A stretch of DNA of 8,795 nucleotides from Pseudomonadota bacterium (GCA_021779635.1 JAJYAH010000250.1:1-8795), one strand, 5' to 3'. Positions 1-6,522 are shown, counted from the stretch's first letter. Notes: generated by a model not told the origin, from the sequence alone. Translations and numbers: made by a program.

Positions 1-918
1 GCCGAATTCGTGTTCGAGTTGGTCCTGCGAGACCAGATAGGCCGGGCCGCCGAAGCTGAGCGCATAGATGGTTCCGCCGCCAGGCGGGACGATCGCAGCT
101 CCGACGGCATTGATGTCCTTGCGCCATTCGCCCATGGAAACGCAAAAGCCACGCTCGGCGACGTCGCGGATCGAGGTTTCGATCGACCGTTTGATCAGCG
201 GCCAGTCCTCGCCATATTGCCAGCGGATGGCATCGAGGATGCCATTGCGCTCGTCCTCGGAAATCGCCGCCAGATAGGCCTTGCCGAGCGAGGTAATGGC
301 CATTGGAACCCGCGAGCCGGGCGCTAATCGCAAACCGACCAGACCGTGTCCTTCGCAGGTTTCGACATTGAGCATCATCAATTTGGCGCGGAGTGCGAGC
401 CCAATGTGCAAATTATGCGTGTCCGCGAGCTTCTGCATGATCGGCCGCGCCACCCGGCGGATATCGAGGTTGGCGAGCGCGGCATAACTCAGCGTCAGCG
501 TACGCCCGCCCAGCTCATAGGTTCCCAGCCGGCTGTCGTAGGACAGGTAACCCAACTGGGTCAGGGTATGGGTGATGCGCGAGATGGTCGGCTTTGGAAG
601 TTCGGTCCGCCTCGCAAGCTCCAGATTGCCCAGTGCGCCGTCGCCCGCCCTGAATGCGCTGAGAACCTCGAGCCCTCGCGCGAGCGCGGTGACGAACAGC
701 CGCCCGCCTGCGTCGTCCGCAACCTCGCCCTTGTCCGCGGAGCGCGGCCGACGCGAAGCGCGCTGCAGCAGCAGGCGCGCACTCTTCTTCTTGGCCCGCT
801 CGTCGATGGCGGAGGAGGCGCGGCCAAGCGGCTTGGCAGGACGCGAGCCGTCTGCCTTCTTCTTGCCGGCCGGGCTTCGCCCTGCCGGACCGGCCCCGCG
901 CCCCTTGTCATTGCTCAT
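1..918 (-). CDS. IclR-family transcriptional regulator (3' end cut by window edge)
   Basis: This is a DNA-binding regulator of the IclR family, read by reverse-complementing the left edge. The frame is open for 306 codons and leaves the window without a stop. The IclR fold begins near residue 73 (LFVTALARGLEVLSAF). A winged helix-turn-helix follows, with recognition-helix residues LPKPTISRITHTL at about 107-119 and wing GYLSYD at 123-128. The effector-binding domain starts near 150, with the typical GSRVPMAITSLGKAYLAAI at 201-219. Only the final helix, perhaps 20 residues, should be missing. The start at 918 is supported by AAGGGG seven bases upstream (931-926). Residues 1-72 are an unusual Lys/Arg/Ala-rich, apparently disordered extension. 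The gene diverges from the hydratase gene, with a palindromic operator between them, so it is the likely regulator of this catabolic cluster. The family is clear; the effector is unknown. Confidence 0.93.
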   Translation of the reverse strand, partial: MSNDKGRGAGPAGRSPAGKKKADGSRPAKPLGRASSAIDERAKKKSARLLLQRASRRPRSADKGEVADDAGGRLFVTALARGLEVLSAFRAGDGALGNLELARRTELPKPTISRITHTLTQLGYLSYDSRLGTYELGGRTLTLSYAALANLDIRRVARPIMQKLADTHNLHIGLALRAKLMMLNVETCEGHGLVGLRLAPGSRVPMAITSLGKAYLAAISEDERNGILDAIRWQYGEDWPLIKRSIETSIRDVAERGFCVSMGEWRKDINAVGAAIVPPGGGTIYALSFGGPAYLVSQDQLEHEFG

Positions 919-1043
919 CGCGTAACCCCTTGTTTGGCGCCCGCGGTCCGGATGCGAATGCGCGCCGCGATTCTCGCCATCGCGATCGACCGAATACCAG
1001 TTTGTTGCACCGATGTCGCTCGGTTGCCGCTCGCGACCATATT

Positions 1044-1060
1044 GCGAAAATCATTTTCGC
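1044..1060. promoter_or_regulatory. Palindromic operator, copy 1 (GCGAAA-N5-TTTCGC)
   Basis: GCGAAAATCATTTTCGC is a perfect inverted repeat with 7-base arms and a 3-base centre. It lies between the divergent IclR and hydratase genes. The same outer half-sites with the same 5-base spacing recur at 4849-4865, in the other divergent promoter. Flanks are shared too: TT before and ATATT after. Length and AAA/TTT symmetry resemble known IclR-family boxes, such as the TGGAAAT-N-ATTTCCA type of E. coli IclR. Binding by the adjacent IclR protein is inferred. Confidence 0.75.
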
Positions 1061-1092
1061 ATATTGCCATAACGTGGTCCGCATGGCAATTT
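1061..1092. promoter_or_regulatory. Probable overlapping divergent promoters inside an inverted repeat
   Basis: A perfect inverted repeat, ATTGCCAT-N12-ATGGCAAT, spans 1063-1090. On the plus strand it gives a -35-like TTGCCA (1064-1069), a 17-base spacer and a weak -10, CAATTT (1087-1092), placing transcription start near 1099, just before the AAAGGA ribosome site at 1108-1113. On the minus strand the mirror boxes are TTGCCA (1089-1084), a 17-base spacer and CAATAT (1066-1061), firing toward the regulator. The operator would then lie just upstream of the plus -35 and over the minus start site. The -10 matches are poor and these promoters are inferred, though the plus-strand layout recurs at 4870-4898. 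Confidence 0.4.
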
Positions 1093-1123
1093 TGCGCGCT
1101 CAATCATAAAGGAAACGCCCACG

Positions 1124-1987
1124 ATGCCAATCGACCCGGAAGCGCTGCGGCAATGGCCGATTGCCGAAATCGAGCACACCTACGCCGCGCGCGACACCAT
1201 GCTCTATGCGCTCGGCCTCGGCTGCGGCGCGGATCCCCTCGACGAGAATCAGCTTCGGTTCGTCTATGAAGGCCGGTTGCAGGCATTGCCGTCGATGGCG
1301 GTGGTCCTGGGCTATCCCGGGTTCTGGATCGGCGACCCCGCCACCGGCGCGGATTGGAAGAAAGTGCTGCACGGCGAGCAGGTCATTGAAATCTTCAAGC
1401 CGTTGCCGGCGGCGGCGACGGTGATCGGCAAGTCGCGCGTCACCGGCCTGTTCGACAAGGGCAAGGACAAGGGCGCCGTGCTGGTTTCGGAACGGGACGT
1501 CGTCGACAAATCCACTGGAGACGTGCTCTGCCGCTTGACGTCGACCACCATGCTGCGGGGTGATGGCGGCTTCGGAGGCCCGTCGGGTCCGTTGCCGGCG
1601 CCACACCCGTTGCCCGACCGCGCTTCGGACCTGACCGTCAGTATCGACACGCTGCCGCAGGCCGCACTCATCTATCGTCTCTCCGGCGATTATAATCCGC
1701 TGCACGCCGATCCCGCCGTGGCGCGTAGCGGCGGATTCGAAAAGCCGATCCTGCATGGGCTCTGCACGTTCGGCGTGGTCTGCCGCGCGTTGCTTGATGC
1801 GGTTTGCGGCAACGATCCGTCGAAATTGCGCAAGATGCAGGTCCGCTTCAGCGCGCCGGTCTTTCCGGGAGAAACCATCGTGACCGAGTTCTGGAAGGAG
1901 CCGGGCGGTGTGGTCTCGTTCCGGGCCAAAGTGAAGCAGCGCGACCTCGTGGTCATCAACAACGGCCGGGCCGAGGTGGCGGCTTGA
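1124..1987 (+). CDS. MaoC-family (R)-specific 2-enoyl-CoA hydratase (hydratase 2 type)
   Basis: This 287-residue protein has the double hot-dog layout of hydratase 2, the hydratase half of peroxisomal multifunctional enzyme 2. An N-terminal degenerate hot dog covers roughly residues 1-150. The C-terminal catalytic MaoC domain follows, with the signature YRLSGDYNPLHADPAVA (184-200) and GFEKPILHGLCTFG (204-217). Asp189 and His194 are the expected catalytic pair. By family, it adds water to trans-2-enoyl-CoA to give (3R)-hydroxyacyl-CoA. It has no signal peptide and should be cytoplasmic. The start at 1124 has AAAGGA ten bases upstream. It stands alone on the plus strand, divergent from the IclR gene and convergent with the ligase gene. 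Its likely partner is the SDR at 6546, which would oxidise its product. The family call is firm; the acyl chain handled is unknown. Confidence 0.93.
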   Translation: MPIDPEALRQWPIAEIEHTYAARDTMLYALGLGCGADPLDENQLRFVYEGRLQALPSMAVVLGYPGFWIGDPATGADWKKVLHGEQVIEIFKPLPAAATVIGKSRVTGLFDKGKDKGAVLVSERDVVDKSTGDVLCRLTSTTMLRGDGGFGGPSGPLPAPHPLPDRASDLTVSIDTLPQAALIYRLSGDYNPLHADPAVARSGGFEKPILHGLCTFGVVCRALLDAVCGNDPSKLRKMQVRFSAPVFPGETIVTEFWKEPGGVVSFRAKVKQRDLVVINNGRAEVAA

Positions 1988-1999
1988 GCCGCCACTTCG
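1972..1999. terminator. Hairpin between convergent genes, stop codon in the loop
   Basis: GTGGCGGC (1976-1983), loop TTGA (1984-1987) and GCCGCCAC (1988-1995) form a perfect 8-bp stem. It extends outward through a G-T wobble and three further pairs to about 12 bp (1972-1999). The hydratase stop codon TGA (1985-1987) sits in the loop. The hairpin lies in the short gap between the convergent hydratase and ligase genes, where a two-way terminator would be expected. Neither side has a clear T-run, so Rho-independent termination is not certain. It could instead act as a 3'-end-protecting structure. Confidence 0.5.
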
Positions 2000-2017
2000 A
2001 TCATTGTCCGAGGCCGC

Positions 2018-3553
2018 TCAAATCCGGCGGTTGGATTTCTCCCAATACGGATCCCGCAGGCGCCGCTTGAAGATCTTCCCCGAATCCTCGCGCGGCAGGC
2101 CAGCCTGCAGCGCGATGTGCCGGGGTATCTTGTAGTCGGCCAGCGCCGCTCGCAGTTGCGCGCGAATGGTGTCGGGATCGATGGTGGCGCCGGGCTGGGG
2201 TTCGATCACCGCCATCAGGGCTTCGCCGAAGTCGTCGTCCGGGATGCCGAACACCGCGCAGTCGTGGACGCCGGGGAGGGCGTGCAGCGCCGCTTCGATC
2301 TCGGCCGGGTAGATATTGACGCCGCCCGAGATCACCATGTCGCGCTTGCGGTCGGAAATGAAGACATAGCCGTCTTCGTCGATATAGCCGACGTCGCCGC
2401 TGGTGATGAAACCGTCGCGCTCGATCTCGATCCGCTTCTCCGGCTTGTTGTGATAGCTGAAATCCGGGCTGCTGGTGGAGCGCGAGTAGATCTCGCCGAT
2501 GGTTCCGCGCGACAGAACGTTGCCGGCATCATCGAGAATCCGCAGCAGGGCGCCGTCCAGGATGCTGCCGACCGTGCCCGGCTTCCTGAGTGCATCTTCC
2601 GGTGCCGCGTAAGTCACGGCGCCGGTTTCCGTGCTGCCGTAATATTCGTGGATCACCGGTCCCCACCATTTCATCATGGCCTGTTTGACGTCGGGCGGAC
2701 AGGGCGCGGCCGCATGCACGATGTGACGCAACGCGGAGACGTCGTATTTCTCGCGGACCGCAGCCGGCAATTTCAGCAGGCGGACGAACATCGTCGGCAC
2801 CATGAAGATGGTGTCGATGGCTTGTTCCTGAACCAGCCGGAGAAGTTCTTCCGCGTCGAACCGCGGCATCAGAAACAGCGCTCCGCCGAGACGCCCGGCA
2901 CGCAGCGCGAAAACGTTGGGCGCGGAGTGATAGAGCGGTCCCGGCAACAGCGCTCGCACGCCCGGCTTCAGGCCATAGACGCGCGCCCGCATCGCCTCGG
3001 CGGCTGCAGCCTGTGCGGGAGTTGGCGCTTCCCGGCGTACGCCCTTGGGCTGCCCGGTGGTGCCCGAGGTGTAGATCATGCTCTGCGGCTGCGGCAGTTT
3101 CGGGCCGTTATACGGCTTTTGCCGGCTCATCCAGGGTTCGAGATCCTCCGCGCCGTGCGGCAGGCCGCGGCGCGCGGGATCGATCCGGTAGGCGTCCGCT
3201 ATCTCCGGCGGCGTCGGAACGCTGAGCAGGGTCATGTCGCCGGGGATAACGTCGCCCAGCGCATTCAGGAGATCGGCGTGGCCGATCAGCACGCGGGTTC
3301 CGGTATCCTTCAGAATATAATCGACTTCCTCGGGCTTGAAGTGCCAGTTGACCGGCACTGCATAGGCTCCCAGCAACATGACCGCGTAGCTCACCTCGAG
3401 AAAGGCAATGTCGTTTCGCATCAAGATGCAAACGCAGTCACCCTCGCTGACGCCGAGGCCTTGCAATCCACCGGCGATCAGCAGCGCCCGTTTTTCGACT
3501 TCATCGAAGCCTCGCTTGCGTGAACCGCTGATGATGCCGGTGGATACGGTCAT
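2018..3553 (-). CDS. AMP-forming acyl-CoA synthetase (fatty acid/aryl acid-CoA ligase)
   Basis: This 511-residue member of the ANL adenylating superfamily should activate a carboxylic acid with ATP and CoA, entering the substrate into the pathway. All core motifs are present: the P-loop YTSGTTGQPKG (161-171), YYGSTETG (304-311), SGDVGY with Asp387 for the ribose (385-390), the hinge DRKRD (401-405) followed by ISGGVNIYPAEIE, and the C-terminal PREDSGKIFKR with catalytic Lys493. The start at 3553 has GGGAGA five bases upstream (3564-3559). The N-terminus is slightly short for the family, but the fold looks complete. It lies 120 bases downstream of the acyl-CoA dehydrogenase stop on the same strand. 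I see no promoter or copy of the operator in that gap, so co-transcription is likely. Substrate class (fatty, branched, alicyclic or aromatic side chain) cannot be decided. Confidence 0.93.
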   Translation of the reverse strand: MTVSTGIISGSRKRGFDEVEKRALLIAGGLQGLGVSEGDCVCILMRNDIAFLEVSYAVMLLGAYAVPVNWHFKPEEVDYILKDTGTRVLIGHADLLNALGDVIPGDMTLLSVPTPPEIADAYRIDPARRGLPHGAEDLEPWMSRQKPYNGPKLPQPQSMIYTSGTTGQPKGVRREAPTPAQAAAAEAMRARVYGLKPGVRALLPGPLYHSAPNVFALRAGRLGGALFLMPRFDAEELLRLVQEQAIDTIFMVPTMFVRLLKLPAAVREKYDVSALRHIVHAAAPCPPDVKQAMMKWWGPVIHEYYGSTETGAVTYAAPEDALRKPGTVGSILDGALLRILDDAGNVLSRGTIGEIYSRSTSSPDFSYHNKPEKRIEIERDGFITSGDVGYIDEDGYVFISDRKRDMVISGGVNIYPAEIEAALHALPGVHDCAVFGIPDDDFGEALMAVIEPQPGATIDPDTIRAQLRAALADYKIPRHIALQAGLPREDSGKIFKRRLRDPYWEKSNRRI

Positions 3554-3673
3554 GAGGATCTCCCGTCGCGCGGGCTTGTGTGCCCATCTCTGGTGAATCC
3601 TGCCACGTGGATATCGGGCAGGGTGGTTATTGCAGGCCTGGCGTTCTCAGCGGCACGCCTCACGGCGCCGGCG

Positions 3674-4813
3674 CTACAGCGACCGCGCAATGAGTTCGCG
3701 CATGATCTCGTTGGAGCCGCCATAGATCCGGCGCACGCGGGCGTCGGCATAGGCGCGGGTGATCGGGTATTCGAGCATGTAGCCGTAGCCGCCATGCATC
3801 TGCACGCATTGGTCTACCACCCGGCATTCAAGCTCCGTCAGCCAGTATTTGCACATCGCGGCGGCCTCGACGTCGAGCTTGCCGTCCAGATGAAGCTCCA
3901 TGCAGCGGTCGAGGAAGACCCGGCCGATCTGGATTTCGGTCTTCATCTCGGCGAGCTTGAACCGGTTGTGCTGGAATTCCGCCAGCGGCTGGCCGAACGC
4001 CTTGCGCTGTCGCGTGTAGTCGAGTGTCCATTCGAGCGCCGCCTCGGCGCCGGCGACCGCGGTGATGGCGACCAGCAATCGTTCTTGGGGAAGTTCGTTC
4101 ATCAGGCATCGAAAGCCGCGGCCTTCCTCGCCCAGCAGGTTGCCGGCCGGCACCCGCACATCGGCAAAGAACAGCTCGGACGTGTCCTGCGCCTTCATGC
4201 CGAGCTTTTCGAGGTTGCGGCCGCGCGAGAAGCCCGGACGGTCGGCCTCCACCAGAAGAAGGCTGATGCCCTTGGAGCCGCCGCGCGGATCGGTCTTGCA
4301 GGCGAGGATGACGAGGTCGGCGAGCTGACCGTTGGTGATGAAGGTCTTGGATCCATTGACGATGAAATCGTCGCCGTCGCGGATGGCGGTGGTGCGGATC
4401 GACTGCAGATCGCTGCCCGCGCCGGGCTCCGTCATCGCCAGGGCGACAATGACTTCACCTGTCGCCATCAGCGGCAGCCATTGCCGCCGCTGGGCTTCGG
4501 TGCCGTAATGCAGGATATAGAAGGCGGCAATGTCGGAGTGCACACGGAAGCCGGGACCGTTGAAGACGCCGCGCGAGAGTTCTTCGGTGACGATCGCGCT
4601 GAGGGTGAAGTCGCCACCGCCGCCGCCATATTCCTCGGGGATGGCCGGACAAAGCAGGCCGGCGGCGCCGGCCTTGTTCCAGAGGTCGCGGCTGACCACG
4701 CCGTCCTTTTCCCACTGCGCATGATGCGGAGCGATCTCGCGGTCGACGAAACCCCGCACGGTATCGCGGAATGCCTGGTGTTCGCCGTCGCCGTAGATCG
4801 TTTGCGGTATCAT
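3674..4813 (-). CDS. Acyl-CoA dehydrogenase, long-chain (LCAD/IVD) active-site type
   Basis: This 379-residue flavoprotein should desaturate an acyl-CoA at C2-C3, passing electrons to ETF (not encoded here). The N-terminal helical domain is about 1-122. The FAD/substrate signature ALAMTEPGAGSDL is at 124-136 and NGSKTFITNG at 153-162. The C-terminal domain carries RQRKAFGQPLAEFQ (268-281) and QMHGGYGYMLEYPITRAYAD (338-357). The usual MCAD catalytic Glu position in YEG is Gly365 here (IYGGSNEIM). Glu244 in ELPQERLL aligns with the alternative base used by long-chain and isovaleryl-CoA dehydrogenases. The start at 4813 has AGAGGA ten bases upstream (4829-4824). It is the first gene of a minus-strand pair with the ligase, and it diverges from the DUF35-thiolase-SDR run across the second operator. 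Substrate is unknown. Confidence 0.94.
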   Translation of the reverse strand: MIPQTIYGDGEHQAFRDTVRGFVDREIAPHHAQWEKDGVVSRDLWNKAGAAGLLCPAIPEEYGGGGGDFTLSAIVTEELSRGVFNGPGFRVHSDIAAFYILHYGTEAQRRQWLPLMATGEVIVALAMTEPGAGSDLQSIRTTAIRDGDDFIVNGSKTFITNGQLADLVILACKTDPRGGSKGISLLLVEADRPGFSRGRNLEKLGMKAQDTSELFFADVRVPAGNLLGEEGRGFRCLMNELPQERLLVAITAVAGAEAALEWTLDYTRQRKAFGQPLAEFQHNRFKLAEMKTEIQIGRVFLDRCMELHLDGKLDVEAAAMCKYWLTELECRVVDQCVQMHGGYGYMLEYPITRAYADARVRRIYGGSNEIMRELIARSL

Positions 4814-4848
4814 GATCTAATCGTCCTCTTGAGGGGATTGTGCTTTTT

Positions 4849-4865
4849 GCGAAATTGTATTTCGC
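4849..4865. promoter_or_regulatory. Palindromic operator, copy 2 (GCGAAA-N5-TTTCGC)
   Basis: GCGAAATTGTATTTCGC is an inverted repeat with 6-base arms and a 5-base centre. Outer half-sites and spacing are identical to those of the site at 1044-1060, as are the flanking TT and ATATT. It lies between the divergent acyl-CoA dehydrogenase and DUF35 genes. It probably brings both transcription units under the IclR-family regulator encoded at the left edge. The match is seen directly; binding is inferred. Confidence 0.75.
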
Positions 4866-4882
4866 ATATTTGACATTTACAA
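4854..4882 (-). promoter_or_regulatory. Probable promoter for dehydrogenase-ligase operon
   Basis: On the minus strand, TTGTAA (4882-4877), a 17-base spacer and TACAAT (4859-4854) form a fair sigma-70-like promoter pointing at the dehydrogenase start at 4813. The -10 box falls exactly in the operator centre, so a protein bound there would be expected to block it unless displaced by effector. The match is by eye only. Confidence 0.4.
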
Positions 4883-4898
4883 GCACGCATGGCAAATG
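4870..4898 (+). promoter_or_regulatory. Probable promoter for DUF35-thiolase-SDR operon
   Basis: TTGACA (4870-4875) is a perfect -35 hexamer four bases after the operator. A 17-base spacer leads to a poor -10, CAAATG (4893-4898), overlapping GCATGGCAA (4887-4895). The same arrangement exists at 1064-1092. An operator immediately upstream of a good -35 with a poor -10 is the geometry of an activated promoter. Start would be near 4905, downstream of the ATG at 4889. This is inferred. Confidence 0.45.
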
Positions 4899-4938
4899 CG
4901 CTGCGATCAAGCCGCCGAAAGCTGCAAGGCGGCAATCC

Positions 4939-4944
4939 GGGAGG
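4939..4944 (+). promoter_or_regulatory. Ribosome binding site deciding the DUF35 start
   Basis: GGGAGG lies ten bases before the ATG at 4955, but only one base before the ATG at 4946 and about 50 bases after the in-frame ATG at 4889. It therefore favours 4955 as the true start. Confidence 0.6.
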
Positions 4945-4954
4945 AATGCCTGAT

Positions 4955-5368
4955 ATGGCTGAGCCAGCGCGCGCCAAACCAAAACCAACGCCGGAGACCC
5001 AGCATTTCTGGGACGGCACTGCGGCCGGCGAGTTGCGCCTGCAGCGCTGCGATGCCTGCGCCAATGTGTATTTTCCGCCGCGCCCGTTCTGTCCTTCCTG
5101 CGCCTCGCGCAAGGTCAGTGTGTTCAAGGCAAGCGGCAAAGGCACGCTCTACAGCTACGTTATCAACCATCGCCCCGCGGCGCCGGGCTTTACCCCGCCT
5201 TACGCGATCGCGATCGTCGAGCTCGCCGAAGGCCCGCGCCTGATGAGCAACATCATCGATTGTCCGCAGACGCCGGAGGCGCTCGAGCTCGACATGAAGC
5301 TCGAAGTCGCGTTCGAGAAGCTCGACGACAAGATCACCCTTCCCCAGTTCCGTCCGGCGAAGGGCTAA
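4955..5368 (+). CDS. DUF35 zinc-ribbon/OB-fold protein (acyl-CoA-binding partner of thiolase-like enzyme)
   Basis: This 137-residue protein has the DUF35 layout: an N-terminal helix (PETQHFWDGTAAGEL, 13-27), a rubredoxin-like zinc ribbon and an OB-fold. The ribbon has Cys32, Cys35, Cys46 and Cys49 (CxxC-x10-CxxC) with FPPRPFCPSC between. The OB-fold spans about 60-125, including GKGTLYSYVINHRP. Proteins of this family are non-catalytic partners of thiolase-superfamily enzymes. Examples are the ChsH2 DUF35 domain with aldolase Ltp2 in steroid degradation, and the archaeal thiolase/HMG-CoA synthase complex. Here it lies five bases before a thiolase-like gene, so a stable complex is likely. An in-frame ATG at 4889 would add 22 residues, but the ribosome site and predicted promoter favour 4955. 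It is not fused to a MaoC domain, unlike ChsH2. Confidence 0.9.
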   Translation: MAEPARAKPKPTPETQHFWDGTAAGELRLQRCDACANVYFPPRPFCPSCASRKVSVFKASGKGTLYSYVINHRPAAPGFTPPYAIAIVELAEGPRLMSNIIDCPQTPEALELDMKLEVAFEKLDDKITLPQFRPAKG

Positions 5369-5373
5369 GCACC

Positions 5374-6513
5374 ATGCGCAGAAATGCAGTCGCCGTCGTC
5401 GGCGCCGCCGAAACCACCCAGCTCGGCGTCATTCCCAACATGTCGCAGATCCAGCTCCATGCGGATGCGGCGCTCAACGCCATCGCCGATGCCGGACTGA
5501 AGCTGTCCGACATCGACGGCATCGCCACCGCGGTCGAAACGCCGCAGCAGATCGCGCATTATCTCGGCATCACGCCGACCTGGGTCGATGGCACCTCCGT
5601 GGGCGGCTGCTCGTTCATGCTGCATGTCCGCCACGCCGCGGCCGCGATCGAGGCCGGTCTGTGCAAGACCGTGCTGATTACGCACGCCGAAAGCGGCAAG
5701 TCGATGATCGGCAAGCTGCCGCGTTCGACGCCGGCCGACAGCCTCAACGGCCAGTTCGAGGCGCCGTTCGGCGTCTACGGCCCGCCCAGCATGTTTCCGA
5801 TTCCCGTGCTGCGCTACATGAAGACCCACGGCATCACACATGAACAAATAGCTTCAGTCGCGGTGGTGCAGCGGGAATGGGCCGCGAAGAATCCGCGCGC
5901 CACCATGAAGGACCCGATCACCGTCGCGGACGTTCTCAACTCGCGGATGATCGCCTATCCGTTCCGCATCCTGCAATGCTGCCTCGTCACCGACGGCGGC
6001 GGCGCGTTGATCCTGACTTCGGCCGACCGCGCCAAGGACTTTCCGAACAAGCCGGTCTATATCCTTGGCACCGGCGAGAGCGTGGAAACGCCGATGGTCA
6101 GCCAGATGAAGACGTTCGATAGTTCCGGTGCGTTCCGGGTCGCGGGGCCCACCGCGTTCAGGGAAGCCGGCATCGCCCACAAGGACGTCGATCATCTCAT
6201 GATCTACGATGCCTTTGCGCACCTGCCGCTCTATGGCCTCGGCGACCTCGGCTTCATGCCACACGAGGAAACCGGCAAGTTCATCGCTGACGGCAACACC
6301 CGCCCGGGCGGCAAGCTGCCGCTCAACACCAATGGCGGCGGCCTCAGCTACATGCATTCGGGCATGTACGGCATGTACGCGCTGCAGGAGAGCGTGCGGC
6401 AGATGCGCGGCATCGCGCCGGCGCAGGTCAAGGACGCGAAGATTTCCGTCTGCCACGGCGTCGGCGGCATGTTCGCCGCATCCGGCACCATCATTTTCAC
6501 CAACGAGCGCTGA
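5374..6513 (+). CDS. Thiolase-superfamily protein, lipid-transfer (Ltp/SCP-x) type; possible aldolase
   Basis: The product, 379 residues, should perform the C-C bond cleavage of the pathway. The thiolase fold is recognisable from the N-terminus (RRNAVAVVGAAETTQLG) through IYDAFAHLPLYGLGDLGF (277-294), LNTNGGGLSYMHSG with His328 (317-330) and the C-terminal CHGVGGMFAASG with Cys360 (360-371). In the loop that carries the thiolase nucleophile, VDGTSVGGCS (71-80), my alignment puts Ser75 in place of the Cys, while a cysteine lies four residues later at 79. Family members paired with DUF35, such as Ltp2, lack the nucleophile and act as retro-aldolases. ATG 5374 is preferred: GAAGGG lies nine bases before it, and the five-base gap from the DUF35 stop suits translational coupling. 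A longer frame from 5260 would overlap the DUF35 gene. Thiolase versus aldolase activity is undecided. Confidence 0.9.
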   Translation: MRRNAVAVVGAAETTQLGVIPNMSQIQLHADAALNAIADAGLKLSDIDGIATAVETPQQIAHYLGITPTWVDGTSVGGCSFMLHVRHAAAAIEAGLCKTVLITHAESGKSMIGKLPRSTPADSLNGQFEAPFGVYGPPSMFPIPVLRYMKTHGITHEQIASVAVVQREWAAKNPRATMKDPITVADVLNSRMIAYPFRILQCCLVTDGGGALILTSADRAKDFPNKPVYILGTGESVETPMVSQMKTFDSSGAFRVAGPTAFREAGIAHKDVDHLMIYDAFAHLPLYGLGDLGFMPHEETGKFIADGNTRPGGKLPLNTNGGGLSYMHSGMYGMYALQESVRQMRGIAPAQVKDAKISVCHGVGGMFAASGTIIFTNER

Positions 6514-6522
6514 TCCCAGCGC
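6507..6522 (+). other. Small hairpin over the thiolase stop codon
   Basis: GCGCTG (6507-6512), loop ATCC and CAGCGC (6517-6522) form a perfect 6-bp GC-rich stem overlapping the TGA stop (6511-6513). No T-run follows and the SDR gene starts 24 bases on with a strong ribosome site, so termination is unlikely. It may stabilise or segment the operon mRNA, or be chance. Confidence 0.25.

Noticed and set aside
346..1269. Plus-strand open frame opposite the IclR gene running into the hydratase gene
   Set aside because: It crosses a divergent promoter region and encodes no recognisable domain. The minus-strand IclR frame explains the sequence.
2117..3523. Long plus-strand open frame (468 codons) opposite the ligase gene
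   Set aside because: It is a mirror frame caused by G/C-rich third codon positions. The minus strand encodes an intact ligase with every motif, and the plus-strand product is low-complexity and resembles no family.
3554..3673. Possible extra promoter or small gene between the dehydrogenase and ligase genes
   Set aside because: I found no credible promoter pair, operator copy, hairpin or small frame with a ribosome site in these 120 bases.
3578..4873. Long plus-strand open frame (431 codons) opposite the acyl-CoA dehydrogenase gene
   Set aside because: Same cause. It is fully antisense to a conserved flavoprotein and runs through the operator region.
4889..4954. Upstream ATG at 4889 as the DUF35 start
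   Set aside because: It has no ribosome site, lies inside the conserved GCATGGCAA promoter element and probably upstream of the transcription start. The added residues do not resemble the family.
5260..5373. Upstream in-frame start at 5260 for the thiolase-like protein
   Set aside because: It would overlap the DUF35 gene by over 100 bases with Arg-rich nonsense. The thiolase fold begins right after the ATG at 5374, which has a ribosome site.
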